A stretch of 64,000 nucleotides of DNA, from positions 38,319 through 102,318 of the forward strand of contig NZ_WBMS02000038.1 in the NCBI RefSeq assembly GCF_008923205.2, written 5' to 3'. The notes under the pieces were generated by a model, which ran no database searches, was not told the origin of the DNA, and worked only from the letters and a program-made list of their open reading frames with translations. A program made the translations under genes and the position numbers. The stretch's first letter is position 1. Every line of letters starts with the position of its first letter. The stretch is from Actinomadura physcomitrii. GTDB lineage: Bacteria > Actinomycetota > Actinomycetes > Streptosporangiales > Streptosporangiaceae. Positions 33,283 to 40,989 of this stretch are shown one piece after another.

Positions 33283-35835
33283 ATGGAGGCCACGCAGAAC
33301 GCGATCAGGCGGGCTTTGGCCCGTGCGCGTGACGGGAAGACGCTCGACCAGTCCGAGGCCACGACGCTGCTGCAGGCCCGCGGCCCGCAGCTCGACGATC
33401 TCCTCGCCTACGCGGCGAGGACCAGGGACGCCGGCCTCGCCGCCGCGGGACGTCCCGGGATCATCACCTACAGCCGCAAGGTCTTCATCCCGCTGACCCG
33501 GCTGTGCCGGGACCGCTGCGGCTACTGCACGTTCGCGACCGTCCCGCACCGGCTGGACGCGCCGTACCTCAGCCCCGACGAGGTCCTCGACATCGCCCGG
33601 CAGGGCGCGGCGATGGGCTGCAAGGAGGCGCTGTTCACGCTCGGGGACCGTCCCGAGGACCGGTGGAAGCAGGCCCGCGAGTGGCTCGACGCGCACGGCT
33701 ACGACGACACGCTCTCGTACGTGCGCGCGATGGCGATCCGGGTGCTGGAGGAGACCGGCCTGCTGCCGCACCTCAACCCTGGCGTGCTGACCTGGCGCGA
33801 CTTCCAGCGGCTCAAGCCGGTCGCGCCGTCCATGGGCATGATGCTGGAGACGACCGCGACGCGGCTGTTCAGCGAGCGCGGCGGCCCGCACTTCGGGTCG
33901 CCGGACAAGGACCCGGCCGTCCGGCTGCGGGTGCTGGAGGACGCCGGCCGCACGAACGTCCCGTTCACCACCGGCATCCTCATCGGCATCGGCGAGACGA
34001 TCGAGGAGCGCGCCGACGCGATCTTCGCGATCCGCCGGACGATGCGCGAGTACGGCGCGATCCAGGAGGTGATCGTGCAGAACTTCCGCGCGAAGCCGGA
34101 CACCAGGATGCGCGACACGCCCGACGCCGAGCTGGCGGAGCTGGCCGCGACGATCGCGGTGACGCGGATCGTCCTCGGCCCGAAGGCGCGCGTGCAGGCA
34201 CCGCCGAACCTCGTCGCCGACCAGTACTCGCTGATGCTGCGCGCCGGCATTGACGACTGGGGCGGGGTGTCCCCGCTGACGCCCGACCACGTGAACCCCG
34301 AGCGTCCCTGGCCGCAGATCGACGAGCTGGCCGCCCGGACCGCCGAATCGGGCTTCGAGCTGCGCGAACGCCTCACGATCTACCCCGAGTACGTCAGGCG
34401 CGGCGAGCCGTGGCTGGACCCGCGGCTGCTCGGGCACGTGTCCGCGCTGGCCGACCCGGCGACCGGCCTCGCCCGCGAGGACGCCGTGCTCGAAGGGCGT
34501 CCGTGGCAGGAGCCGGACGGCGGGTTCGAGGCGTCCGGGCGCACCGACCTGCACACCGAGATCGACACGACCGGCCGCACGTCCGACCGGCGCGACGACT
34601 TCGACGAGGTCTACGGCGACTGGGACGCGCTCAAGGAGCGGATAGCCGCCCCTGAGCGGTTCGACGCCGACGTCAAGGCCGCCCTCGCCGCCGCCGAACG
34701 CGACCCGGCCGGCCTGACCGACGACGAGGCCCTCGCGCTGCTGCACGCCGACGGCCCCGAACTCGACGCGCTCGCGAAGCTGGCCGACGACCTGCGCCGC
34801 GACGCGGTCGGCGACGACGTCACCTACGTCGTCACCCGCAACATCAACTTCACGAACGTCTGCTACACCGGCTGCCGGTTCTGCGCGTTCGCGCAGCGCC
34901 GCACCGACGCCGACGCGTACACCCTGTCGCTCCAGCAGGTCGGCGACCGCGTCGACGAGGCGTGGGAGGCGGGCGCCACCGAGATCTGCATGCAGGGCGG
35001 CATCCACCCGGACCTGCCCGGCACCGCCTACTTCGACCTCGCCCGCGAGGTGAAGCGCCGCGCCCCCGGCATCCACCTGCACTCCTACAGCCCGATGGAG
35101 GTCGTCAACGGCGCGTCCCGCACCGACCTGTCCATCCGCGAGTGGCTGGAGGCGGCGAAGGAGGCGGGCGTCGACTCGCTGCCCGGGACGGCCGCGGAGA
35201 TCCTCGACGACGACGTCCGGTGGGTGCTGACCAAGGGCAAGCTGCCCACCGACCAGTGGATCGAGGTCGTCACCACCGCCCACGAGATCGGCATCCCGAC
35301 GACGTCCACGATGATGTACGGGCACGTCGACACCCCGGCGCACTGGGTCGCGCACCTCAAGCTGCTGCGCTCCGTCCAGGAGCGGACCGGCGGGTTCAGC
35401 GAGTTCGTGCTGCTGCCGTTCGTCCACCACAACTCGCCCATCTACCTGGCGGGCCTCGCCCGGCCGGGGCCGACCGTGCGGGAGAACGTCGCCGTCCACG
35501 CGCTGTCGCGGATCCTGCTGCACGGCGCCATCTCCAACATCCAGACGTCCTGGGTGAAGCTCGGCGACGAGCTGTGCACGCGCGTGCTGCAGGGCGGCGT
35601 CAACGACCTCGGCGGGACGCTGATGGAGGAGACGATCAGCCGGATGGCCGGGTCGGAGAACGGCTCGTTCAAGCCCATCAGCGAGCTCGAAGAGATCGCC
35701 GCGCGCGCGGGCCGCCCCGCCAGGCAGCGCACCACCCTCTACGGCGAAGTCCCCCCAGAACGCCGAGAGGCCGCCCGCAAGACCGACGGAATAGGCCACT
35801 TCGGCCGCCCCACCCTCACCCTCACCCCCCGTTGA
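33283..35835 (+). CDS. fbiC: FO synthase (7,8-didemethyl-8-hydroxy-5-deazariboflavin synthase)
   Basis: This 850-residue fusion of CofG and CofH, the actinobacterial form, makes the deazaflavin core FO of coenzyme F420 from tyrosine and 5-amino-6-ribitylaminouracil. Two radical-SAM iron-sulfur sites are visible: LCRDRCGYCTF (C75, C79, C82) in the CofG half and CYTGCRFCAF (C527, C531, C534) in the CofH half. A hinge with charged sequence lies near 420-460. The length is normal. It stands about 3 kb from fbiB-fbiA, closer than in many relatives. The leaderless -10 box TAGAGT precedes it. A very long palindrome follows the stop by one base. Confidence 0.97.
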   Translation: MEATQNAIRRALARARDGKTLDQSEATTLLQARGPQLDDLLAYAARTRDAGLAAAGRPGIITYSRKVFIPLTRLCRDRCGYCTFATVPHRLDAPYLSPDEVLDIARQGAAMGCKEALFTLGDRPEDRWKQAREWLDAHGYDDTLSYVRAMAIRVLEETGLLPHLNPGVLTWRDFQRLKPVAPSMGMMLETTATRLFSERGGPHFGSPDKDPAVRLRVLEDAGRTNVPFTTGILIGIGETIEERADAIFAIRRTMREYGAIQEVIVQNFRAKPDTRMRDTPDAELAELAATIAVTRIVLGPKARVQAPPNLVADQYSLMLRAGIDDWGGVSPLTPDHVNPERPWPQIDELAARTAESGFELRERLTIYPEYVRRGEPWLDPRLLGHVSALADPATGLAREDAVLEGRPWQEPDGGFEASGRTDLHTEIDTTGRTSDRRDDFDEVYGDWDALKERIAAPERFDADVKAALAAAERDPAGLTDDEALALLHADGPELDALAKLADDLRRDAVGDDVTYVVTRNINFTNVCYTGCRFCAFAQRRTDADAYTLSLQQVGDRVDEAWEAGATEICMQGGIHPDLPGTAYFDLAREVKRRAPGIHLHSYSPMEVVNGASRTDLSIREWLEAAKEAGVDSLPGTAAEILDDDVRWVLTKGKLPTDQWIEVVTTAHEIGIPTTSTMMYGHVDTPAHWVAHLKLLRSVQERTGGFSEFVLLPFVHHNSPIYLAGLARPGPTVRENVAVHALSRILLHGAISNIQTSWVKLGDELCTRVLQGGVNDLGGTLMEETISRMAGSENGSFKPISELEEIAARAGRPARQRTTLYGEVPPERREAARKTDGIGHFGRPTLTLTPR

Positions 35836-35836
35836 G

Positions 35837-35886
35837 TTGTGGCGTGTCGTGGTTATGGCGCGCTTCATAACCACGACACGCCACAA
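35837..35886. terminator. Perfect 21-bp-arm palindrome after fbiC
   Basis: Two perfectly complementary 21-base arms (35837-35857 and 35866-35886) flank the eight-base loop GCGCGCTT. The left arm starts TTGTGGCGTGTCG and the right arm ends CGACACGCCACAA. It begins one base after the fbiC stop and ends 24 bp before the next gene. It has no T-run. It could be a bidirectional terminator or an mRNA 3' stabiliser, or a member of a dispersed repeat family. Confidence 0.7.
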
Positions 35887-35910
35887 GTGAACGCGTGTTA
35901 TGACTGACGC

Positions 35911-36927
35911 GTGCGGTGGAAGGTGTGGGCGGCGGCCTTGCTGGTCGTGACGGGCCTGGGCGGCGGGGCGTGGGCGCTGGGGCTGCTGCCCGGGCCGTCG
36001 TCGTGCGCGGGCGGGACCGTGCGCGTCGCCGTCGCCGCGCAGCCGGAGATCGCGCCCGCGCTGCGCGACGTCGCGTCCCGGTTCAACGTGGAGGAGCACC
36101 GCGTCGGCGGACGGTGCGTCCGCGCGCGCGTGACGGCCGTCGCGCCCGCCGAGTTCGCCCGCCGGCCGGAGCTGCGGCGGCGCGCGGACGCGTGGGTGCC
36201 GGAGTCGTCGGTGTGGCTCGGCATCGTCCGCGACGCGGGCGACAAGAGCGTCCCGGCGGGCGGGACGCCGCTCGCCGCGACGCCCGTCGTGCTCGCCATG
36301 ACCCGGCCGGTGGCCGGGGAGTTCGCCGCCGACCACGTCGCCATGAGCTGGAAACTGCTGATCAAGGACAGGGCGGACGGCGTCGGCCTCGCCCGCAGGG
36401 CGGCGGACCCGGCGGTCGGCCTCAGCGGGATGGTCGCGATGCTCGCCGTCGAGCAGACCGGCGGGAAGGCCCGCGACATCGCCGGCGACCTGCGCGCCGC
36501 CGCACCGTCACCGGCCGACGACGCGGCCGGCGGATCGGCCGCCGTCCTGACCGGGCTCACCACCGCCGGACGCCTCGACCGGTCGCTCGTCGTCACCACC
36601 GAGCAGGCGGCCGTCGCCTACAACGGCGCGCACCGCCCGAACCCGGTCACCCCGATCGTCCCGGACGAGGGCACGCTCATGCTCGACCACCCGTACGCCG
36701 TCACCGCCCGCGACCGGCGGCACCGCGACGCGGCGGCCGCGTTCGGCGACGCGCTCGGCGCGCGGTCCGCCCGCGAGGCGCTCCAGCAGGCCGGGTTCCG
36801 GGCGCCCGACGGCACGTTCGGCGACGCCTACGCCCGCGACCACGGCCTCGCCGCGACCCCGCCGCGCGCCCTCCGCCTCCCCACGTCCAAGGAGCTGGCC
36901 GCGGCCCTCTCCTCCTGGAAACGCTGA
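35911..36927 (+). CDS. Solute-binding-protein-like secreted/lipid-anchored protein
   Basis: This 338-residue protein has an N-terminal hydrophobic segment (VWAAALLVVTGLGGGAWALG) and then SSCAGG, which could be a late lipobox-like Cys but is not canonical. The rest reads like a type 2 periplasmic-binding fold: VRVAVAAQPEIAPALRDVAS, ADAWVPESSVWLGIV, PLAATPVVLAMTRPV and a C-terminal LPTSKELAAALSSW. Actinobacteria often fuse this fold to a VWA domain; here the chain stops where VWA would begin. The ligand is unknown. It lies between fbiC and fbiB, converging on the latter with 11 bp between stops. Confidence 0.68.
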   Translation: MRWKVWAAALLVVTGLGGGAWALGLLPGPSSCAGGTVRVAVAAQPEIAPALRDVASRFNVEEHRVGGRCVRARVTAVAPAEFARRPELRRRADAWVPESSVWLGIVRDAGDKSVPAGGTPLAATPVVLAMTRPVAGEFAADHVAMSWKLLIKDRADGVGLARRAADPAVGLSGMVAMLAVEQTGGKARDIAGDLRAAAPSPADDAAGGSAAVLTGLTTAGRLDRSLVVTTEQAAVAYNGAHRPNPVTPIVPDEGTLMLDHPYAVTARDRRHRDAAAAFGDALGARSAREALQQAGFRAPDGTFGDAYARDHGLAATPPRALRLPTSKELAAALSSWKR

Positions 36928-36938
36928 GGCGCGGCGGG

Positions 36939-38225
36939 TTAGCGGACCTCGATGAAGGCGTCGGGTGTCCGTTGCGGGCGGTCGCGGGGCGGCGCGGCCG
37001 GGTGGCCGACGCCGACGGCGCCCATCGGGTCCCACTCGTCGGGCAGGTCCAGGGCCTCGCGGACGACGTCGCGGCAGAACATCGTGCTGGACACCCAGCA
37101 CGACCCGAGCCCCTCCACCGCCAGCGCGACCAGCAGGTTCTCCACGCCCGCGCCGGCCGCGACGACGAACATCTCGCGCTCCGCGGTCGCGCGGCGCGCG
37201 TCGGGGTAGTCGTGCGAGCCGTCCATCACCAGGCACGGGACGACCAGGTACGGCGCGCGGCGCAGCACGTCGCCGCGGCGCAGCCGCTTCGCGACCGACT
37301 CCTCGGAGAACCCGTCGCGGCGCAGGTCGCCCTCCCACGCGTCGCGCATCGCGTCCAGCAGCCGCGTCCGCGACTCCGCCGACTCCAGCAGGACGAACCG
37401 CCACGGCGTCGTGTGGTGCGGCGCCGGCGCGGTGATCGCGGCGGCGACCGCGCGGCGCACCGCCTCCGGGTCGACCGGGTCCCCGGTGAACTCGCGGATG
37501 GTGCGGCGCGCGTGCAGGACGTCCGCCGACCCGTACCGGAACATGTCCTCGGCGGGCGGCCGGACGAGCTGCCGCGCCCCCGGCCCGTCATCGGCCGTGA
37601 CCAGGTGTGACAGCCCGCGCACCACCGCGATCGGCACCCCGTCGAGCTTGCCCTTCACCAGCTCGGCCGCCGCCGCGATCTCGTCCGCGACGGCCGTGAC
37701 GGTCGCCTCGAGCCGGTTGCCGTACCTGTCGTCGGTGCCGCGCAGGTCGCTGAGCGGCGCGAGTCCCGCGACGCCGATCGCGGCGTCCGTCAGCCCGGTG
37801 CGCCACGGCCGGCCGAGCGTGTCGGACACGATGACCGCGACGTCCCGGCCCGTGCGCTCCCGCACGCCCGCGCGGATGCGGCGCGCGGAGGCGTCGGGGT
37901 CCTCCGGCAGCAGCAGCACGGTGCCCGGCGCGGTGTTGGACGCGTCCACCCCCGCCGCCGCCAGCACCAGGCCCTGCCGCGTCTCCACGATCCGGGTCTC
38001 GCCGCGCGCGTGCCTGCGCCGCGCGACCACCCGCACCGTCTCGGCGTCGATCGCCTTCTCCCGGTCGCCGGCGACCAGGACCCGGCCCTCCGCCTTGCTC
38101 ACGATCTTGGACGTGACGACGAGGACGTCCCCGTCCTCGACCAGGCCGGCCGGGACGAGCGCGGCGATGTCGTCGCCCTCGCCGACCTCCGGAAGCCCGG
38201 GGATGCCGGACACCTGCAGGTTCAC
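36939..38225 (-). CDS. fbiB: Coenzyme F420 gamma-glutamyl ligase / FMN reductase fusion
   Basis: This 428-residue protein finishes F420. The N-terminal CofE domain (about 1-240) adds gamma-linked glutamates with GTP: SKIVSKAEGRVL, DTLGRPWRTGLTDAAIGVAG and YGNRLEATVTAVADEIAAAA. The C-terminal nitroreductase-like FMN domain (about 250-428: ARRTIREFTGDPVDPEAV, TTPWRFVLLES, EGLGSCWVS) reduces dehydro-F420-0. Both domains appear intact and the length is typical of mycobacterial and streptomycete FbiB. GTG 38225 overlaps the fbiA stop as GTGA, so the two are translationally coupled. Confidence 0.96.
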   Translation of the reverse strand: MNLQVSGIPGLPEVGEGDDIAALVPAGLVEDGDVLVVTSKIVSKAEGRVLVAGDREKAIDAETVRVVARRRHARGETRIVETRQGLVLAAAGVDASNTAPGTVLLLPEDPDASARRIRAGVRERTGRDVAVIVSDTLGRPWRTGLTDAAIGVAGLAPLSDLRGTDDRYGNRLEATVTAVADEIAAAAELVKGKLDGVPIAVVRGLSHLVTADDGPGARQLVRPPAEDMFRYGSADVLHARRTIREFTGDPVDPEAVRRAVAAAITAPAPHHTTPWRFVLLESAESRTRLLDAMRDAWEGDLRRDGFSEESVAKRLRRGDVLRRAPYLVVPCLVMDGSHDYPDARRATAEREMFVVAAGAGVENLLVALAVEGLGSCWVSSTMFCRDVVREALDLPDEWDPMGAVGVGHPAAPPRDRPQRTPDAFIEVR

Positions 38226-39172
38226 GGGGCTTCCTTCTTCAGTTCGAGGGCCAGGTCGAGCGCCGCGCGCGCGATCGCCGCCGTGGCCTCCGGGTCGCTC
38301 ATCAGCAGCGGGCGGGACCGCACCTCGATGCCCTCCACCCGCACGTCGCCGTCCGCCCCGTCGACCAGCCAGCCGTCCAGCAGCCCGAGCCCGTAGTACT
38401 CGGCCACCGCCTTCGCCGATGTCTCCACCCCGATCGCGGTCAGGCACGCGTCCGCCATCCCGCGCACCGGGGCGCCGCCGATGATCGGCGACACGCCGAC
38501 CACGGTGTTCGCCGCGACCGCCTCCCGGATGCCGGGGACCGCCAGGATCGTCCCGATGCTGACGACCGGGTTGGACGGCGGGAACAGCACCACGTCGGCC
38601 TCCTCGATCGCCTTGAGCACCCCCGGCGCCGGCTTCGCCTCGTCGGCGCCGACCGGTGCGATCGACAGCGCCGGCAGCGACGCGCGCAGCCGCACCCACC
38701 ACTCCTGGAAGTGGATCGCGCGCCGGCCGTGCTCCGGGTCGTCCACGACCACGTGCGTCTCGACCTGCTCGTCGGTCATCGGGATGAGCCGCACGCCCGG
38801 CTTCCACCGGTCGCACAGCGCCTCGGTCACCGACGACAGCCGGTACCCGGCCGCCAGCATCTGCGTCCGGACGATGTGGGTGGCGAAGTCGCGGTCGCCG
38901 AGGCCGAACCAGCCGGGCCCGACGCCGTAGGCGGCCAGCTCCTCCTTGACGGTGAACGTCTCGTCCGTCCGTCCCCAGCCCTGCTCCTCGTTGATCCCGC
39001 CGCCGAGGGTGTACATCACGGTGTCCAGGTCGGGGCAGACCCGCAGCCCGAACAGGGAGATGTCGTCCCCGGTGTTGCCGATGACGGTGATCTCCGCCTC
39101 GGGGGCGGCGGCCTGGAGCCCGCGCAGGAAGCGGGCGCCCCCGATGCCGCCCGCCAGCGCCACGATCCTCAT
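38222..39172 (-). CDS. fbiA: Phosphoenolpyruvyl/2-phospho-lactate transferase (F420 biosynthesis)
   Basis: This 316-residue CofD-family enzyme couples FO to an activated phosphoenolpyruvyl (or lactyl) guanosine, giving dehydro-F420-0 or F420-0. The start VALAGGIGGARFLRGL is the conserved nucleotide-binding loop. NTGDDISLFGLRVCPDLDT, GWFGLGDRDFATHIVR and FPPSNPVVSIGTIL are the other family blocks. ATG 39172 lies seven bases after a TAGGCT -10 box, so the fbiAB mRNA is probably leaderless. The partner FbiD/CofC that supplies the guanylated donor is not in this window. Confidence 0.96.
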   Translation of the reverse strand: MRIVALAGGIGGARFLRGLQAAAPEAEITVIGNTGDDISLFGLRVCPDLDTVMYTLGGGINEEQGWGRTDETFTVKEELAAYGVGPGWFGLGDRDFATHIVRTQMLAAGYRLSSVTEALCDRWKPGVRLIPMTDEQVETHVVVDDPEHGRRAIHFQEWWVRLRASLPALSIAPVGADEAKPAPGVLKAIEEADVVLFPPSNPVVSIGTILAVPGIREAVAANTVVGVSPIIGGAPVRGMADACLTAIGVETSAKAVAEYYGLGLLDGWLVDGADGDVRVEGIEVRSRPLLMSDPEATAAIARAALDLALELKKEAP

Positions 39173-39179
39173 GCGGATC

Positions 39180-39185
39180 AGCCTA
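39180..39185 (-). promoter_or_regulatory. -10 box of leaderless fbiAB operon
   Basis: TAGGCT on the minus strand lies seven bases before ATG 39172 and has no ribosome site after it. Confidence 0.55.
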
Positions 39186-39344
39186 GGGCGCCGAATGGGC
39201 GGTTCTCGACGCGCGGTGCGGGTTCCGCGTCCGCGAACCGGGCCTTTCCAGCGGTTTGGCGTGCCGCGGGGGACAGAGACGGGGCCGGGTGGGATGTGCA
39301 AAGCTTTGCGTGTCATCCGATTGCCTCGGTCTGGAGAAGCCACC

Positions 39345-40259
39345 GTGAACAAGGAAGCCGTCCAGCGCCTGCGCGAACCGGCCGCCTGGGTACTGCTCGC
39401 CTCCGCGGGCGTCCAGTTGCTCGCGGGCATCATCCTGCTGCTCGGCGGTGACGGTTCCTTCACGTACCGCGCGCTGTCGGCCGCCCAGGACACCCTGTTC
39501 ACGCAGATCGTCTGTGTCGGGCTGGTCGTCCTGGCGGTGCTGCTGAGCACCTGGGGCGCCCCGACCCCGCAGGCGCGCACCATCACCATGGGCGCGCTCG
39601 GCGTGCTCGGCGTCACCGCGCTGTTCGCCGTCATCTCCTGGCTGAGCGCGATGGCCGCCGACGGCGTGAGCGCGCTCGGCAAGCTCGCGGTGTTCCTCGC
39701 CGGCGGCGGGAAGCTCGCGGTGATCGGTGTCGGCGCCTGGTTCGTCTTCACCGTCTTCCAGGCCATGCAGCCGGCCCGCCCGCAGCCGCAGATGCAGCAG
39801 GGCTACCCCGACTTCGGCTACCAGCAGGGGCAGCAGCAGTACGGGCAGCCGGGCTACGGCCAGCAGGGCTACCAGCAGTACCAGCAGTACGGCCAGCCGG
39901 GCGCGGAGGGCCAGCAGGCCGCCCAGCAGCAGTACGCCCAGCAGTACGGGCAGCAGCAGTACGGCCAGCCGCAGTACCAGCAGTACGGCCAGCCGGTGCA
40001 GCCGCAGCCCGGCCAGCCCGGCCAGCCGCAGCCCGGCCAGCCGCAGCCGGGGCAGCCGTCCCAGCCGCAGGGGGGCGAGCAGCCGCAGCAGCCCGCCGAC
40101 CAGCAGGAGGAGATGGGCGAGTGGACCCGCGCCTACGGCGGGTCCGGCCAGGAGGGCGCGGGCCCGCAGGGCACCCACCCGGGGCAGCCGCAGGGCGAGC
40201 AGCGGCCCGACGAGGGCGGCGACTGGTACCGCGACGACCGGCCCCCGCCGCCGCAGTGA
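39345..40259 (+). CDS. Four-helix membrane protein with Tyr/Gln-rich low-complexity tail
   Basis: This 304-residue protein has four membrane helices within residues 12-145 (WVLLASAGVQLLAGIILLLG; TQIVCVGLVVLAVLLSTW; ITMGALGVLGVTALFAVISW; LAVIGVGAWFVFTVFQAM). About 160 residues made almost only of Gln, Tyr, Gly and Pro follow, with many QQYGQ and QPGQP units. The tail is surely disordered and resembles prion-like sequence. It ends acidic (DEGGDWYRDDRPPPPQ). GTG 39345 has GGAG eight bases upstream. Function is unknown. Its position between fbiA and whiB is probably historical rather than functional. Confidence 0.75.
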   Translation: MNKEAVQRLREPAAWVLLASAGVQLLAGIILLLGGDGSFTYRALSAAQDTLFTQIVCVGLVVLAVLLSTWGAPTPQARTITMGALGVLGVTALFAVISWLSAMAADGVSALGKLAVFLAGGGKLAVIGVGAWFVFTVFQAMQPARPQPQMQQGYPDFGYQQGQQQYGQPGYGQQGYQQYQQYGQPGAEGQQAAQQQYAQQYGQQQYGQPQYQQYGQPVQPQPGQPGQPQPGQPQPGQPSQPQGGEQPQQPADQQEEMGEWTRAYGGSGQEGAGPQGTHPGQPQGEQRPDEGGDWYRDDRPPPPQ

Positions 40260-40376
40260 CCGGCGCCGGTCCGCGGTGATCCGCCGCGCTGACCCGCCGA
40301 TTGACTGATCTTCATCTGAGGGTCGGCGAGGGGTTCACCACATAGCCCGTTATGTCGCCCTGGAAACTCGTTCCGC

Positions 40377-40406
40377 TTGACGGGGCGGGCGCTACACGCG
40401 TGTAAT
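40377..40406 (+). promoter_or_regulatory. whiB promoter with 12-bp palindrome over the -10
   Basis: TTGACG (40377-40382) and TGTAAT (40401-40406) are spaced by 18 bp like a housekeeping promoter. The perfect palindrome TACACGCGTGTA (40393-40404) covers the spacer end and most of the -10, where a bound protein would block polymerase. The whiB start is about 80 bases further on. The regulator is not identified. Confidence 0.5.
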
Positions 40407-40492
40407 TTCGTCGGTGTAGTTTCAATGCCTTCCCGGGGGAGAGATCTTGAGGACGGCATTGACCAGGGGGTTCCACGGGCAGGAGGTGCGCT

Positions 40493-40756
40493 GTGAGCGA
40501 GGTCGTCATCCCGCTGGCGCACGGCACAGACGGCGAAGAGATGGGCTGGCAGGAGCGCGCACTGTGCGCGCAGACGGACCCGGAGGCGTTTTTTCCGGAG
40601 AAGGGCGGCTCCACTCGCGAGGCCAAGAAGGTGTGCCGGGCATGCGAGGTGCGGACGGAGTGCTTGGAGTACGCGCTGCAGCACGATGAACGTTTCGGTA
40701 TTTGGGGGGGACTGTCCGAACGCGAACGCCGCAAGCTGAAGCGCCAAGCCGTCTGA
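40493..40756 (+). CDS. whiB: WhiB-family iron-sulfur transcription regulator
   Basis: This 87-residue developmental regulator binds a [4Fe-4S] cluster through C25, C48, C51 and C57 (VCRACEVRTEC) and contains the G-[IV]-W-G-G turn (69-73). A basic tail follows (SERERRKLKRQAV) for DNA contact. The position (fbiAB before, large GT2 after) is that of Streptomyces whiB and mycobacterial whiB2/whmD, which control septation in sporulation or growth. AGGAGG six bases before GTG 40493 fixes the start. The upstream palindrome over the -10 suggests tight control. Confidence 0.95.
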   Translation: MSEVVIPLAHGTDGEEMGWQERALCAQTDPEAFFPEKGGSTREAKKVCRACEVRTECLEYALQHDERFGIWGGLSERERRKLKRQAV

Positions 40757-40907
40757 CGTCCACGACCCGCGGGTCACCGGCAGGCCGGTTCGCGGGCGCC
40801 GAAGGGGAGCGGCGCCGCGCTGAGCCCCTCCGGAACGCCCGCGGCGGCCGCGCCGGGGCCCGGATCCCGGGGATCCGGAGCGTGCTCGCGAGGCCACGCG
40901 TACAGTA

Positions 40908-40943
40908 AGCAGCCGTGCCGACCCGAGGGTCGGCACGGCTGCT
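40908..40943 (+). terminator. 17-bp perfect hairpin terminator after whiB
   Basis: Two 17-base perfect arms (40908-40924 and 40927-40943) are separated by only GA, giving an effective loop of four bases. TCTTCT follows shortly after. It stands about 150 bp beyond the whiB stop, where a strong terminator is expected. The next gene's most upstream GTG (40915) falls within this stem. Confidence 0.65.
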
Positions 40944-40989
40944 GTCTTCTCAGCAGGGAACAACCGTCGTCCCACAGATCGAGCGATCC

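Noticed and set aside
33124..36336. 1070-codon open frame on the minus strand opposite fbiC
   Set aside because: Shadow of a high-GC gene; the plus strand encodes an unmistakable FO synthase with two iron-sulfur motifs.
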